Assembly: GCA_947095535.1 (NCBI GenBank)
Contig: OX352772.1
Location: 42,427,445 to 42,491,444, forward strand
Direction: 5' to 3'
Origin: Poecilobothrus nobilitatus
Taxonomy: Eukaryota > Arthropoda > Insecta > Diptera > Dolichopodidae
DNA: 64,000 bases
The notes below the pieces were generated by a model that was not told where the DNA came from, did not search any database, and was given only the letters and a program-made list of their open reading frames with translations. The position numbers and the translations under genes were made by a program. This document shows positions 1 through 12,669 of the stretch, in pieces (position 1 is the stretch's first letter; every line of letters begins with the position of its first letter).

Positions 1-1848
1 GTAAAAAAAAAATAAAAATGTAGAATTTTAAAAAATAAAAATATAGAATTTTATATGAAATCATAATACATTTATTTGAAAATAAAAATTGAACTTAACA
101 AATCGAAGAGAACCATTATAGAACCCAGCAATATTTTAATTAAACATTTTTTTTAACAATATTTTAACATTTGAAATCCTGAAGTTACAGAAAAAAAAGG
201 TCAAAACATAGATAATTATTTAATAGGATGTTGAAAATTAAATGTTTTTGACCATTATCATTTGATTTGATTATGATTTGCTTCCTGGTTTTAATATAAG
301 TTTTTATCCCACCTCGAAATATTTATTTGTATTTTAAATTATTATGTTAAATATTTAAAAACAAATTTGCAACTAATTCACAAAGTTTTTTTTGTTTTTA
401 AATAATTTATATACCATACTCAATTGTATTCAGAAGTAAAACAATTGAAAAAAAAACTCTTAATACAAAATTTTTAAATAAAATTTGAAAGGTATTTAAA
501 ATTTAGAAAGGTAATTTATGCTTTTCTATTTTCAGTTACTTATGAGTATGACACTCTTCAGCAAATGTAGATAGTTTTTTTTTTCCAAAAAAAATAAAAT
601 AAATAAAATGTTTCTATTTTGTATTTAATCTACATTTCGTTTGTACTTTTTAAGAGTGTCACCACTCAAAATAGAATTATAAAATGGGTTAGGTACATCA
701 TACTGCATATATAAATAATATATATATGTATGTATACAAATTTAAATTAATAATTTAAATTTGCTGAATAATTATTATTAAAATTAATAATTATGTCGCT
801 AATACTCTATTTCTACAATTATTTAAAAGTTTATTATACATATTCAAGAAAAGTATAATGGCTTTTAAAACAATTTATAAATTTTTATATTGTTTTGATT
901 AATTGTATTTTAAAGCTTATGATAATGCACAATCTTAATTAATTTTCACGTAATAGATTTATTTATTTTTTTTTTCGTTTATTAAAATACTTACTTTAAT
1001 GCAAAAAAAAAATTAAGATCACATAATGAAGCGCATGACGAATTTATAATCTTTACCTAATAGAAGAAAAGCCTTAAATCATATTATAGAATATGACAAT
1101 TTATACATACTGTGTAAAAATAAATTTACGATTTTTAAATCTTAATAATTATTAGGATAAAAAAGTAATAATAATGAAAAAACTATTAGAAATGGACATG
1201 TCTCATTAAAAATTGGATTTGTTAAAATTATTTTTTCATTATTTCCTTAAAATTTTTAAATGCACATATCTTAATAGTATACTGATATTATATTGAATAA
1301 TAAAAAGATGAATATTCATAAAGTATGCATAAATGTTCATATCTATAACAATTCATATAAATATGTCTAATCATTTTTATAACAAAAAAAAATTTAAAAA
1401 ATTTAACCATTAAATAAAAAGAAAAAAACAAACAAAAGGACAACACAATAACACAATGAACACAAAATTCAATGCCAATTTCTTTTAAAATTACTGTTCA
1501 GTTTAGAAAGAAAAATGCAATACATCTTGTCAGAAAAATAATTCTTTATAAAAACCTTGACGAATCCACTATTTGTTTCAATAAATATAATAATCTTACC
1601 TTTTCAAAATCTAATGTTCAACAAATCAAAAAACATTCAAATATTTATTTTGTGACAAGATATATTATTTTTCAACCGAATATTTAAAATTAAAAGTCAA
1701 AATTTATAAATCAACTCAAAATTTAGGAATATTATTAAATATTTAACATTAGCATAATATAATATAAATTAAAGGGATAAAAAAAAACTAAAATAAAATA
1801 ATTAAAAAAAAAAAAAACAAAAATATAAAATTCTAAAAATGAACACCG
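1..1848. other. AT-rich stretch, probably intron of the PHKA gene
   Basis: This lies downstream, in gene orientation, of the fourth recognised exon of the minus-strand phosphorylase kinase gene, so it is most simply its next intron. I searched both strands for conserved later PHKA segments and saw none. A 71-codon plus-strand reading frame at 1472-1687 has no recognisable motif and normal background composition, and I do not call it a gene. Confidence 0.4.
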
Positions 1849-1850
1849 AC

Positions 1851-3934
1851 CTAAATGAAAATTTTTCAAAACCAATGTGACCAATGGTCGTCCAAGTAAA
1901 TTCTGCCAGGCTGATTTTAAAAAGTTTATTTCACTTTTTAATATATCAATCAATAATTCACTGTCTGAGGCGATGTAAAAACGTGTTAAATCGACGAACT
2001 AATAAACAAACATATACAAAATTGATTTTTAATAGAATTTTTTCTTAACCCTATTTTAAACTAATGTGTAAAAGGTATATTTATGACGCAAAAAAAGAAT
2101 TAATAAAAAAAAATAAATAAAAAAATAAAAAATACCTTAACAATATACAAAAAAAAAAACTACTAAATAAAGTGAAATTTTTTCATGAAACTTCTAATTA
2201 AAAAATTTAACGAATATTTTAAATTACGTACCTGTGGTGTAAACGCAAAAATTCTATCTTTCAGAGAATATAATTTACTTGTACTAAGTATACCAACATC
2301 TCGTGATTTCCTACCAGTTAAACCAAGTTTTTTGTTGCGTCCCAAGTATGTATATAAATGACTTAAAACACGAGCTGGTTGAACTTCGATTGGTGCTACT
2401 TCAGCTATTGTTTGTACTTGTAAATCGTGTTCAGCTAATTTATCTCGAATTTCATTATCCTCAGCTATAATTACAACTTGAACAACAACATCTGGCTTTT
2501 TTTGTGCGCCTAAACGTCTATTAAGAGGATCCAATTCTCCAACAGCCAGAAAACCCTAAAAATATTTAAAAAAATTAATTTTACTTTTTATCTTTTTTTA
2601 TTTTGGTTAAATGATTTTACTACTTACTTCTTGAAGTAATTTTCCCAATATATACAATGATTGTCCCCATAAAAATGGACATCTTCCTACAACTTCTCTT
2701 GGTTGCGAACCAGGTTTTGAATACTCTGCAGCAACACCATCATGTCGTACAGCATAGCTTTCCGGTATTAATGATATACTATCCTCTCCACGAACTAAAA
2801 TTGTCTAAATTTATAAATTTTTATTAGTATTTTACTTTCGAAAGTTATAAAATTTTGAAATCTTACATCAAGTTTATCAGCATAGTCTTTAACAGCTTTT
2901 TTATCGTTTTGAAAAAGATTAAATAAAACTAAATAAACAAAAAATAATGGCCATTCGCATTCAATGTTTTCAAACATTCTAAGCTCCCAACGTTCATAAT
3001 ATAATCTGGAGGGATCTTCCTTAGGTGTACGGTAACCATCTCTTAAAAATCGTTTGCAACCATATTTCCCTTCCAGACGGTTAACAATAGCGTCCTTAGT
3101 ATCTTTGATTAAATGTGGATCATCAACGGCAAACGCCGGAAAACCAATAACAGATAAAAGACCAGAATCCAACTCTTTACTATTTGATTCTCTTGGTAAC
3201 ATTGATTGTAAAACTGCTTGACATTTATGAGCTTCATCGGCTAATACGTGTATGACACTAGCTGGTCCACCACGGGCGCCAAATAAATCTAATTCATTCA
3301 TTGATTCTAAAGCTGCTTTTGCCATTCCAATAGAACTGGCATTTAATTCAGGTTCTCCATGATTAGTTTTATCTCCTCGTTCCCAGATACCATAATCTGG
3401 AATGCAATATGCCGATTCTATGTAAAATACCAAATTTTGTACAAAAGATACTTCATCTAATGTAAAAATAATTTGAAGACCAGATGCGGTCATCTGTGCT
3501 AAAATTAATAAATATAAAGAAATGGCATCAATTTGCAAGTGACCCCATTCATGATCGCCCACAACTGTTAATCCATTTTTGCATGAAAATTTTGCATGAA
3601 TAGAATCTAATGGATTTTGTGTAGTTTTGAATTTTTCTACTTTTTCTTTTTGATTAAGCATAGCCATTAGGAGACCTCTCATCATTTTGACACAACTTTG
3701 TTCCAATTCATAACATTTGGCGCGATCTTCATCTTGATCGGCAATTTTTTTGTAAGCCATTGATAGGCCCCAGACAGCTAAAATACAGTATACATTATCA
3801 CGAATCCATGCATGGTGGTTTGTTGGACTTGCTGGAAATAGACCAGTAACCGGTTCTTGATGTGCCATAATTAGTTTTTGTACAATTCTTTGATAATAGT
3901 CCAAACGGACTCCTGAATTACTGCGACTTCTCAT
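1851..3934 (-). CDS. PHKA: Phosphorylase b kinase regulatory subunit alpha, N-terminal part (four exons, continues off left edge)
   Basis: This is the regulatory and scaffold subunit of the cytosolic phosphorylase kinase holoenzyme, which activates glycogen phosphorylase and so controls glycogen breakdown. Exons in gene order are 3934-2867, 2804-2628, 2555-2232 and about 1998-1851; all joins are phase 0 and have GT..AG borders. About 570 residues are present, roughly the first half of a family member (about 1,200 aa). The start gives an N-terminus with the family block [12 protein letters not shown], then [15 protein letters not shown] and [18 protein letters not shown], which belong to the glycosidase (GH15)-like domain. 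Exon 3 carries the strongly conserved [20 protein letters not shown]. The last exon ([16 protein letters not shown]..., [11 protein letters not shown]) was recognised only by joining frames. Its donor is uncertain (GT at 1850 or 1846). Insects usually have one alpha-type gene for the vertebrate PHKA1/PHKA2 pair, and I infer that this is it. Beta subunit is less likely from the N-terminus. Confidence 0.95.
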
Positions 3935-5244
3935 TTTTAATTCTTTTAATTTATTTTAATTAGATATTAATTTTTGTTCTTGTAATAGAAATCTTAATAG
4001 ATACAAAAAATTTTCACTTCGATTTAAATTTAAAATTATATAAAAAATAAAAACTTTTATTTATATATGTACTTTTTTAGAACACATTCTTAATTTTTTT
4101 TTTAAATATATTTTGAGAATTTTTTATGATAAAATTCTCAAAATATTTAAATTTTTCCAACTTGAAAAAATTAAAAAAATTTGATTAGATTAAAAATGAC
4201 AATTTTGACATTCAAATTTTACATAATCGAATGGGTCGTTTTTGAAAACCTTTAGAAGTGTCAATTTTAACCAGTGCCTAAATTATATCTAGTTTACATG
4301 TTAAAAGTATGAAGGTATTGTATTTATACTTCATTCATAATAAAAAATATACTACAATCAAGGGTAAAAACTATACAACAAAAATTTTTTTTATTTCTTC
4401 AAAAATAGTTAAATGGATATATTATCATATTCGAGGTTTTACTAATGACTAATAAAACAGTCACTTATGTTCGTTACGGTAATTCATTACAATTCAGTCA
4501 GACTGTCAAAGTTTCAAAGTTGCTAACTCAACTTGGTATGAGTATTTTCTCAATAATCAAACCATTTCAAGGGTTGATTGTTCATCTGAATGGCTTTGAT
4601 CTTGGTCCTTGGATAATAAGCTAGTTTCATCTAATTTCTCCACTTTGTCTTGAAACTAGACTTTCTTTAATCAATTTCCAGTCTCAAACTCAAATTAGTG
4701 GCGGACTTCTAGTTTGGTGGACATCATCTCAAATTGATGCAGATTAGATTTTAATTTGGCAGATCTTTTGACTATTTTAAACTATTCAAGTGATTAGATT
4801 ACGAAAGGTTTAAACTCATATTTCCAATGCCAAAAGAGATCAATTCACTGTCGAAGCTTTTTGAAAATAAATGTTAACTACACTAACACTGAAAGCCAGA
4901 ATTTACACGAGCATTTCATTTAATATTTTTAACTCTAGCAGACTAAATAAAAATTATTATTAATTTGACCGCAGTTAGACTTCAATGTTTTCAATTCATA
5001 TTTATTCCATATTTTGTTTCGTTTTTTTTTAAAAATAAGCATTAGTGGTTAGTAGACATCACTATTTCGTATTTTTTAAAAATCTGGGAAATAATTTTGT
5101 AGTGTCACTTTTTTGAATTTTAAATTAATAATTTTATTGTTTATTTTTAATTTTCTTTTGAAAGTTTTATAATAATATGCTTATTTATTACTTTAGAATA
5201 ATATAAAAACATATGTTTTCATATAATATAAAAATTTTAAATTT
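3935..5244. other. Intergenic region upstream of PHKA
   Basis: This must hold the PHKA promoter, but I see no confident TATA box or initiator. Between about 4,440 and 4,900 the base composition is less AT-rich than the surroundings and contains small self-complementary patches, such as two copies of AAACTAG/CTAGTTT-type words. It may be a decayed transposon, but no coding motif survives. Confidence 0.3.
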
Positions 5245-5947
5245 AGGCGCCAGTTATAGCTTTCGAAATGCATACGGGAAAAACGTTTCATTGAAAACTT
5301 ATATTTTTTTCCGTATAGGCAACCAGAGAAAACTGTCAGTAAAATTATCTGTCAAATGGCAAATGAAAATACTAAAGCCATAGATATAATAGTACTTTTA
5401 TATAGTATAGATATAAGTACTATTATATCTAAATATAAGCCAAAATAAAAATAAAAGTAATTTAAATTGTTGTCAACGTTATTTAGATGTTTGATTATTT
5501 TAAGTTTTATTATTTTAATTTATTTATTTATTATTGATAGAAAATGGTACTAATAAAGAATGAAGAAAGATTATTTGATTTAAATAAACAAAATAATAAA
5601 ATTCATACACTTACACACAAAAAATTAAATTCAAGTGTAAAGCGCCAATGAAATATATCAAGAATTGCATCAGAATTTTTTTCAATGACAAACTGAAATG
5701 GGAAGAAATGAAAGATATGTTATTGGAACAATTTTGTTTTATTATGCAAAATTACTAATCAGTTGTTCAGGAAAATAATTACCAATCCGGAAAATCATAA
5801 AATTGATTTTCCTTTTAATAAAATTTAAAAATTCGTAGCTGAATTTATTCTTTAAAAATTGTTTAATCATTCAATCAGCACTGTTGTTAAATTTTATATA
5901 TCTTTGTTGCAAAAAAAGCATTTCAATGATAGCTATAACTGGCGCCT
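5245..5947. mobile_element. Inverted-repeat element (MITE-like), family A
   Basis: The two ends are inverted copies: AGGCGCCAGTTATAGCT at 5245-5261 and its complement at 5931-5947. Similarity continues inward a little (AAATGC on both sides). The ~703 bp between has no coding capacity that I can read. A diverged copy of the right end lies at 63,473-63,622, and a third partial copy directly follows this element at 5959-6025, so this is a repeat family. No clean target duplication is visible. The tips contain the palindrome GGCGCC. Superfamily unknown. Confidence 0.7.
5381..5431. repeat. Perfect 17-bp hairpin inside family A element
   Basis: TAGATATAATAGTACTT at 5381-5397 is followed after a 17-nt loop by its exact complement at 5415-5431. 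It may be a nested palindrome of the element or a separate small foldback insertion. Confidence 0.75.
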
Positions 5948-5958
5948 GATATATAATG

Positions 5959-6025
5959 TAAAATTTAAATTCGTAGCTAAATTTATTCTTTAGAAATTGT
6001 TTAGCATTTCAATGAAAGCTATGTA
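5959..6025 (+). repeat. Partial extra copy of the right end of family A
   Basis: The stretch AATTCGTAGCTAAATTTATT followed by GCATTTCAATGAAAGCTAT repeats, with an internal deletion, the sequence found at 5830-5940 and again near 63,480-63,615. It sits immediately beyond the right inverted repeat of the neighbouring element. Confidence 0.65.
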
Positions 6026-6579
6026 GAACTTTAGAACTTCAGAGAAATTTTGTTTTTAAATGTCAGATAACAATGAAAAATATTGAGGAAATTTTGGAAG
6101 AAAAATTAAAAAATTAAGAGAATTTCTATTCCATTTTTTTCAAAAATATTGAAGGAATATGGAAGTAATAATGAAGCAATATTGAAGAAATAGTGATGTC
6201 CAACCGCTAAGTAAATTATTCCTAATTCTTAATCTTATATTATCTATTAAAACTAATAAAACTAACATATCATTTTACTAATCTAGAAATACCTGTAAAC
6301 TCATTTTATTTTTAGTTTGGTTTGGGCTACGGCTACACGGTTGAACGCAGATTAAAACTGTCACTTTTCTAAAAGGTAAAAATATCAAATTAAATTGACA
6401 ACTTGATTATTATATTTTTATTTTTTAATTTTATTTGTAAACAAACAAACAAATAGACAAACAAATTTCAGTTTATAATATTGTAACTTAATTTAATTTT
6501 AAATTTAAAAACGCAACTTTAATAATTTAAACAACGGGAAAGGTAAATTTTTTTAATCTTAATTCCAGCAAGAAAAAAA
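6026..6579 (+). promoter_or_regulatory. Upstream region of the first ZAD zinc-finger gene
   Basis: This is presumably promoter and 5' untranslated sequence for the gene starting at 6580. A near-palindrome, CACTTTTCTAAAAGGTA at about 6362-6378, recurs with one change (CACTTTTCGAAAAGGTA at about 18,122-18,138) upstream of the paralogous gene on the opposite strand. It may be a shared control element or simply duplicated flank. Confidence 0.4.
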
Positions 6580-8447
6580 ATGGAAGAATTTGTAGAAACA
6601 TGTCGAACATGTTTAAATCACGATAAAAAATTATTACCAATTACTTCATTAATTGAAACGAATTATCAAATATTAGATTATTTTGAAAAATATTTACATA
6701 TAAATATGTCATCAGATGATAATTTTCCACCAAATATTTGTCTTAAATGTTTGAATAAAATATTGGAGGTGCGAAAATTCTATTTACAGTGTCTAGATTC
6801 CGAAAATTATCTTCGATTAAAATTTCAAATTCCTTTAAAAACTTCCAATTCAATATTAGCGATTCAGCAAAATAACAGAATATATGGAGATACCCTAGTT
6901 AAAGCAATTACCGACGGTCAAAATAATGAAACTGAATCTAAAATAACTACTGAAAATGATAATGCAAATATAATTAAAGAAGAGTTAAATGAAGAATATT
7001 TGGAATCATCTAGTGATTTAATTGATGAAGATAATCAAAGTAAAATTTTTTTTTGTATTTCTGGTATGTGTAAATAAATTCTTTTTTTTTTTAAGTAGTA
7101 AAACCGAAAGTTGAAGAAAATGGAGAGGGTGATGAATCAAATCAGTCAGAAAATTTTGCACATTATGAAATACTTGAAGAATATATAACCGAAACTAATA
7201 TGACTCAAACAAACACAAAATTACAAGAAAATTATCCATGTGAAATGTGTAGTGAAAGTTTTAGTAAATATTTTTATTTCTGTAAACAAAGTGTATGTTA
7301 AGTTTTGTTTTTATAGAATACCTAAAAAATTTTGAATTTCATAAAAGATTAGCTCATGACAATTACAAATGGGATGAATTTCATAGTATTAATACTCCAG
7401 TAACTTTATATAAAAGTACAAAATTTTTTAATCAAAATGCTTTAACATGTAGACAATGTCAATGTAAATTTGGTAAGATGCTAAGATTTATATTGAAATA
7501 AGTTTTATCTATCGTATTTTTGACCATTATTTTTATTATTTTATTTTTTATTTTAAGCTTTTAGAACAAATTATAATATTCATATGAGACGGCATGCACA
7601 AATTAAGAAAACTCCAAATGAAAGTTGTGTATGTCCAATCTGTGGGAAAAAATTTGAAAATAAAAGAAAATTGCAAAAACATACATATAGACACAATAAC
7701 AAATTCAATGTAATACCTTGTCCAATTTGTAGTAAGTTCTTAAACAATATTTCATGTTTTATTGAATTTTTTTGTAAAATATAGAGACACATTCCGTTTT
7801 TATAGATAAAACTTTCAAAGCTAAATATCATTTAAAAATTCATATGAACCAACATACCGGAGCAAAACCTTTTAAATGTAATGTTTGTAATAAAAATTTT
7901 GTTTCGCCATCTAGTTTAAGATTACATAAAACTTTGCATGATGGTAAAAAAATTCAATGTCCAATGTGTGATACCAAATTAGCAGCGAAAACCCAATTAA
8001 AAATACATATGAGGATGCACACAAATGAACGGTAAGAAGTTCTTTAAATATAACCTTTTTTTTTAATGAAACATATTTTTTAAAGGCCATATGCTTGTTC
8101 CCAATGTCCAAAAAGATATAAACAATTATGTGCTTTAAAAGTTCACTTAGCTACACATTCTGGTATAAAATCTGTACAGTGTGAAGAATGTTCAGCTTGT
8201 TTCTATTCTAAAAATCATTTATTATCACATAAAATTAAAATTCATAGACCAAAACGATTTCATTGTAATAAATGTATAAAACAATTTCCAACACCTTTTC
8301 AGTAAGTATAAAATTTATATTACAATATAATTTATTAATCATTATATATTTTGCAGAATGAAAGCACATTTATTATCAGTTCATAAAATTTGTATTAAAG
8401 ATTTGAGTTCTTATGAAATTAGCAAAGTTGAAACCGAGCAATCTTAA
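6580..8447 (+). CDS. ZAD-C2H2 zinc-finger protein, nine fingers (seven exons)
   Basis: This is a putative nuclear DNA-binding regulator of the arthropod ZAD family. Exons: 6580-7039, 7096-7263, 7317-7472, 7558-7731, 7806-8031, 8086-8301, 8357-8447; 496 aa in all. The N-terminal ZAD (dimerisation) domain has zinc ligands C8, C11, C54 and C57. An acidic linker (EEYLESSSDLIDEDNQ) follows. Nine C2H2 fingers fill the rest, starting with CEMC..H/H and CRQC..H/H and ending with CNKC...HLLSVH. Finger 1 and finger 2 are each split by an intron at the same phase. The exon 2 acceptor is a tandem AAGTAG (NAGNAG), so two products differing by one residue are possible. The start codon opens the ZAD (MEEFVETCRTC). 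The gene is a close paralogue of the minus-strand gene at 16.2-17.9 kb. Target DNA cannot be inferred. Confidence 0.92.
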
Positions 8448-8485
8448 TATCCTTTCTATTATAAAATTATAAAAATAATTAAATA

Positions 8486-8675
8486 GAGGCTTCGGTGGCC
8501 TGTGGGTAAGAGCGTATGACGTACGCTGTAAACACTGAAGGAATGTGGATTCGCATCCCATACACGTTGTAAGAATAATCCCCCCTTACTACCTTTACAA
8601 CCACGTCTCAAAAGGAAAGCCTATGTATTCCTCATCACATTTATGTAGCAGGAGGAATGTAGTAAAAAAAAAAAT
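8486..8675 (+). mobile_element. tRNA-derived SINE, copy 1 (full length)
   Basis: A tRNA-like head begins GGCTTCGGTGGCCTGTGGG (A-box-like). The B-box region is GTGGATTCGCATCCC. A tRNA-unrelated body follows, then a tail hairpin (ATTCCTC 8627-8633 pairs with GAGGAAT 8652-8658, around CACATTTATGT) and a poly-A end. It lies 39 bp past the stop of the upstream gene, probably in or near its 3' UTR. The whole length aligns with the minus-strand copy at 41.04-41.22 kb, and the head aligns with a fragment at 13.5 kb. Confidence 0.85.
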
Positions 8676-10654
8676 AAGTTCATTATTTTAAATAATTTAA
8701 TTAAAATTTATTATATTTTAATATGTATTATAAACATTTTTTTATTTAAGAATTCAAGTAATATGGAAAATATAGCCTTGTAAATAAAGCTATTTTCTTA
8801 AATGAATTTTATTCCAAAAGTTGAAAAAAGTTTTTTTTGGAAATGCAAAATTCATAAAACTGTTCTTTTTATCTGGTAAATTAAGAATGTGGTTTTTACT
8901 GTCCATTTTGAAGCACTGAATAAAGCAATCAATTTTTGAAATTTGATTGTTACTCTACAAACCGCATTTTTATCTCCCTATATAGCAAGCCGTTCAAAAG
9001 TTAGAATTTTTTTATGAAAAGTCGCTAAAACATCTTTAACCCCTCATATCTCTAAAAGGGTCAAACGAAAAACAACTTAAAAACAAAAATACTTCTCAAC
9101 AGTTATTTGACAACTACAATCACAGTTCATTCATTCACGATGATAATAGATATTCATATTCATATTTTTACTTTCTCACTTTTTGGTGATAATCGTGACA
9201 GAGGCCAATATATATATGATTAAAGTTCGTACTCTTTTATTCTCTTTACTTTTCTTTTTGTATTATATGTTACAAGTATCCTTTTTAGCACATTTCTCAA
9301 TGATATTGGGGTGATTTCAATATGAAAAAATTATCTTACATCTTTTGTTCTGAATGATTATTCTAATTATTACGAATCCCACTTTTTCTGTCACGTCGAA
9401 CTTAATTGAGGTGACTGCATTTATTGATATTACAAGCTAAGATTACAAAAGTCACAAAATGTCAGTCACTTTGCATCTTAGCTTAGTTTAAAATATTTAA
9501 GTATAGTAAAAATACAATTTTTTACTTTTCATTTTCTAACTGCTGCTAACGAATTTATAAATTTTAATTTTTTATAAATTTTTTTTAAATTACCGAAAAT
9601 ACATTTATCTAATTGAAAATATTTTTGAAACCTTAAATGTATGTAAATAATAAATATTATAAAAGACAAAAAAAATTAAAATAAAGATTGAAAAAATTCT
9701 TTAAAAACAAAAATTATAACAAGACATAAAATTTTAAGTGTTAATGCATTTATAAAATTACCTATTTAGAGGATGCTTTTCATTACAACGAATAGAAAAT
9801 AAAATGTTAAAATATAATAATAATCGAAAATCGTTGTTTTTGTAATAATAATTTCAGTTTCCCATAATTTCATATAATTTTATTGTTTTCTTGGTTAACT
9901 TCTCAACTATCTATAATTATAATTTCGTAGTTTTCAGCCAGACACTACGTATAATGACATTCCGTTAAGTTTTGAATACAAGTAGGAATATATTTGGATA
10001 CGATTTACTATTACAAAATCTACATTAACATATTATAACATACACATACATGTTTGGAATCATGATTTTTTTTGTTTTTGGAATCAAGAAATTTCGTATC
10101 CCATAATTTTTTGTAATTTAGATGTCACGGTAAAATATACTTACACACCAGCTACAGGATCCCTAGTATTACTATATTTCTACAAAAATAAATTTAGGAA
10201 TAAAGTACCATGATCATGAGAAAATTTAGTATAATCGACTAAGTGTCCCTTCTTATTGTATCAGATATTCGTTAACTATTCATTGGATCGTAGCTAAAAG
10301 TACACAAGTATAAGCAGATCAACTTAAAAAATATTATTTTATTATATTTTATATCATTTATTTATTAATAGCATTTTTGTTTGATTTATTTTTTAATATT
10401 GTTTATCTTAATCAATTTCAATATTCTTATCCAAATAACTACATATTTACAAAATTTTTATGTATTTATTCTAACAACACCCATTTTTATTTTAATAGCT
10501 ATGAAGATAGCGCACTCCGATTATGACTAACATCAAATTAACATACAAAACGGAAACATTGCACCTCCTTTTTGAAATGTCATTTGAAACTTTGAAGCTT
10601 GGAAATCTCAAGAGTAAACAAATAAATTTTAAAAAAAATTTAATTTTCACAATA
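8676..10654. other. Intergenic region between two ZAD genes
   Basis: AT-rich sequence without recognisable exons. The stretch 8,850-9,120 resembles the interspersed non-coding repeats seen near 46 and 53 kb only in style (phrases such as CTCATATCTCTAAAAGGG). A diverged hairpin built on AGCTAAGAT / ATCTTAGCT is at about 9,433-9,484. The 44 codons in frame upstream of the next gene's chosen ATG (10,523-10,654) show no ZAD similarity and are treated as 5' untranslated. Confidence 0.4.
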
Positions 10655-12456
10655 ATGGATAAATTTTGTCGTTTTTGTGGAGAAGAAAAAGATAATTTAT
10701 ATAACATACATGAGATAAATTTATGTATTAGGCATTGGTTACAAAAAATGATAGATCTTGAAGATGACAATTTACCAATGAAATTATGCTACAATTGTTT
10801 TTGTACTATTGAAGATATAAATTTTTTCTTTGAGAAATGTATAAAAACGTATAAAAATTTTAAAAATAATTTTATAGCGGAAACTGAAATTCAATTGAAA
10901 TTTGAAGTGAAGGCAAAAGGTACTTAAATTATAATAAAAGTTAAAAATATCTGATTTTTTATAGTTAAATCGAGAAGCTTACCAATATGTGCTAAATGTA
11001 AATCTTTATTTTTTGTCATTAATTTTAGAAGAAATAGACGAACAAACTGAAATAGAAATTAAAAACAAAGAATTTGAAGAGTTGGAAGGAAAAGGTAATG
11101 AAATATTACTAGAATGAAAACATTAGGTACCGATATTTGCTAATTTAATTTAGGTTATTAATTTCAGAAGAAATGAAAGAAGAATACCTAATAGATAATG
11201 AATTCGGTATTGAAGAAAGTATAGATTGGCTGGAAAATGAAGAAAATGTTGAATCTATAAAACAAATGGAAATAAAGAATATAGATTTATTTGAAAAATC
11301 AATGGAGTTATTTAAATGTTCATTATGTTTGGAAGAGTTTAGTACAAATAACGAAAAATCAATTCATTTTTTAAAACATATAGATGATTGTAGATCATAT
11401 AATTATAAATGTCGATTTTGTGAATTTCAATGTAATGATAAAGAAAAAATTGCTTATCATATGAAAAGAGATCATTTAAATAATAATAAAAATGCTCTTT
11501 TTAAAGATTTATTAGCAATTGTAATTGACCAAAGAAGAGTAATCAAAAATAGAGACAAAATTTCAAAATCTACAATTACTAATAATCCACAAGAATTAAA
11601 TGAAATCAATGATATAATAATAGATGAAAGTAATTTTGCACAAAAAAATAATTTAGATAAAAATATTGATTATATAAAATTACTTAATTTAGCTGATGTA
11701 TATGAATGTAAAATATGTAATATAAATTTTTCCAAAAAAACATCATTTAACAAGCATTGGGATGCATTACATTTAAGTAAAGAAGAGAAAGAAATAAAAA
11801 GACAAAAAAATAAATATCGTGATCAATTCTTATGTACTCAGTGTGGGAAAAGTTTGCCATCAGCTTTTAAATTAGAATATCATATTAGAATGCATAAAAA
11901 TGATCGACAATATAAGTGTAAATTATGTCCTAAAACGTATGTTTCTAAAAGTCATTTGGAAACTCACATGTACCGTCATACAGGTATGTTTTTATTTTTG
12001 TTCCTAAACCTAAAGCTTATTATTTTTTATTTAGGAATTGATGCATTAAAAATGTATGCATGTGAAATATGTGAGAAAAAGTGTCGTACTCCAAGCGAAT
12101 TAAAAATACATCAAAGATTTCATCGAAATGAGAGGCCTTTTAAATGTGATTACTGTCAAAGATCTTTTTATTTAAAAAGTCATTTACAATCTCATGTAAA
12201 AGGCCATTTAAATGAACGTACTTATGTATGTGAAGAGCCAGGTTGCACCCAATCGTATAGAGATAAAAATGCTTTTAGACGACACAAAGATTCTCATTTA
12301 CCAGATGAAGAGAAGAATTATGAATGTGATATTTGCAAAAGTAAATTTTCAACTTTTGGAATTATGAAAGATCATAGAAGGAAATCACATAGTAAAAAAA
12401 ATAAACAAAATCCCGTGAATGAAAATAATTTTATAAATAATATTAAAATGGAATAA
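10655..12456 (+). CDS. ZAD-C2H2 zinc-finger protein, nine fingers (four exons)
   Basis: Exons 10655-10919, 11029-11094, 11168-11983 and 12035-12456 give 522 aa. The start was chosen because MDKFCRFCGEEKDN opens the ZAD domain; its ligands are C5, C8, C45 and C48. After an acidic linker come nine C2H2 fingers, among them CSLC, CRFC, CKIC, CTQC, CKLC, CEIC, CDYC, a CEEPGC finger with four residues between the cysteines, and CDIC; the fourth and later ones are linked mostly by short spacers. The last intron (11984-12034) is only 51 nt, a multiple of three, and has no in-frame stop, so its retention would insert 17 mostly hydrophobic residues between two fingers. A poly-A signal AATAAA lies at 12632-12637. 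It is only distantly related to its two neighbours. Probable nuclear transcription regulator, targets unknown. Confidence 0.92.
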
Positions 12457-12669
12457 ATTAAATGTTTGAAATTACCTATGATTCAAAAAAAAAATTTGAC
12501 AATAACAATACTTTTTTAATTTTATTAAAATTATTCGATTTAAAGTAAAGAACTAAAGTCTTTGACATTAATTTTGTGAATTGACGAGAAATGTGATAAT
12601 TCTGAAAAAATATAAGATTGTATTGCACTAAAATAAATCTTTATTATTGTAATATAGAATTTAAATATT

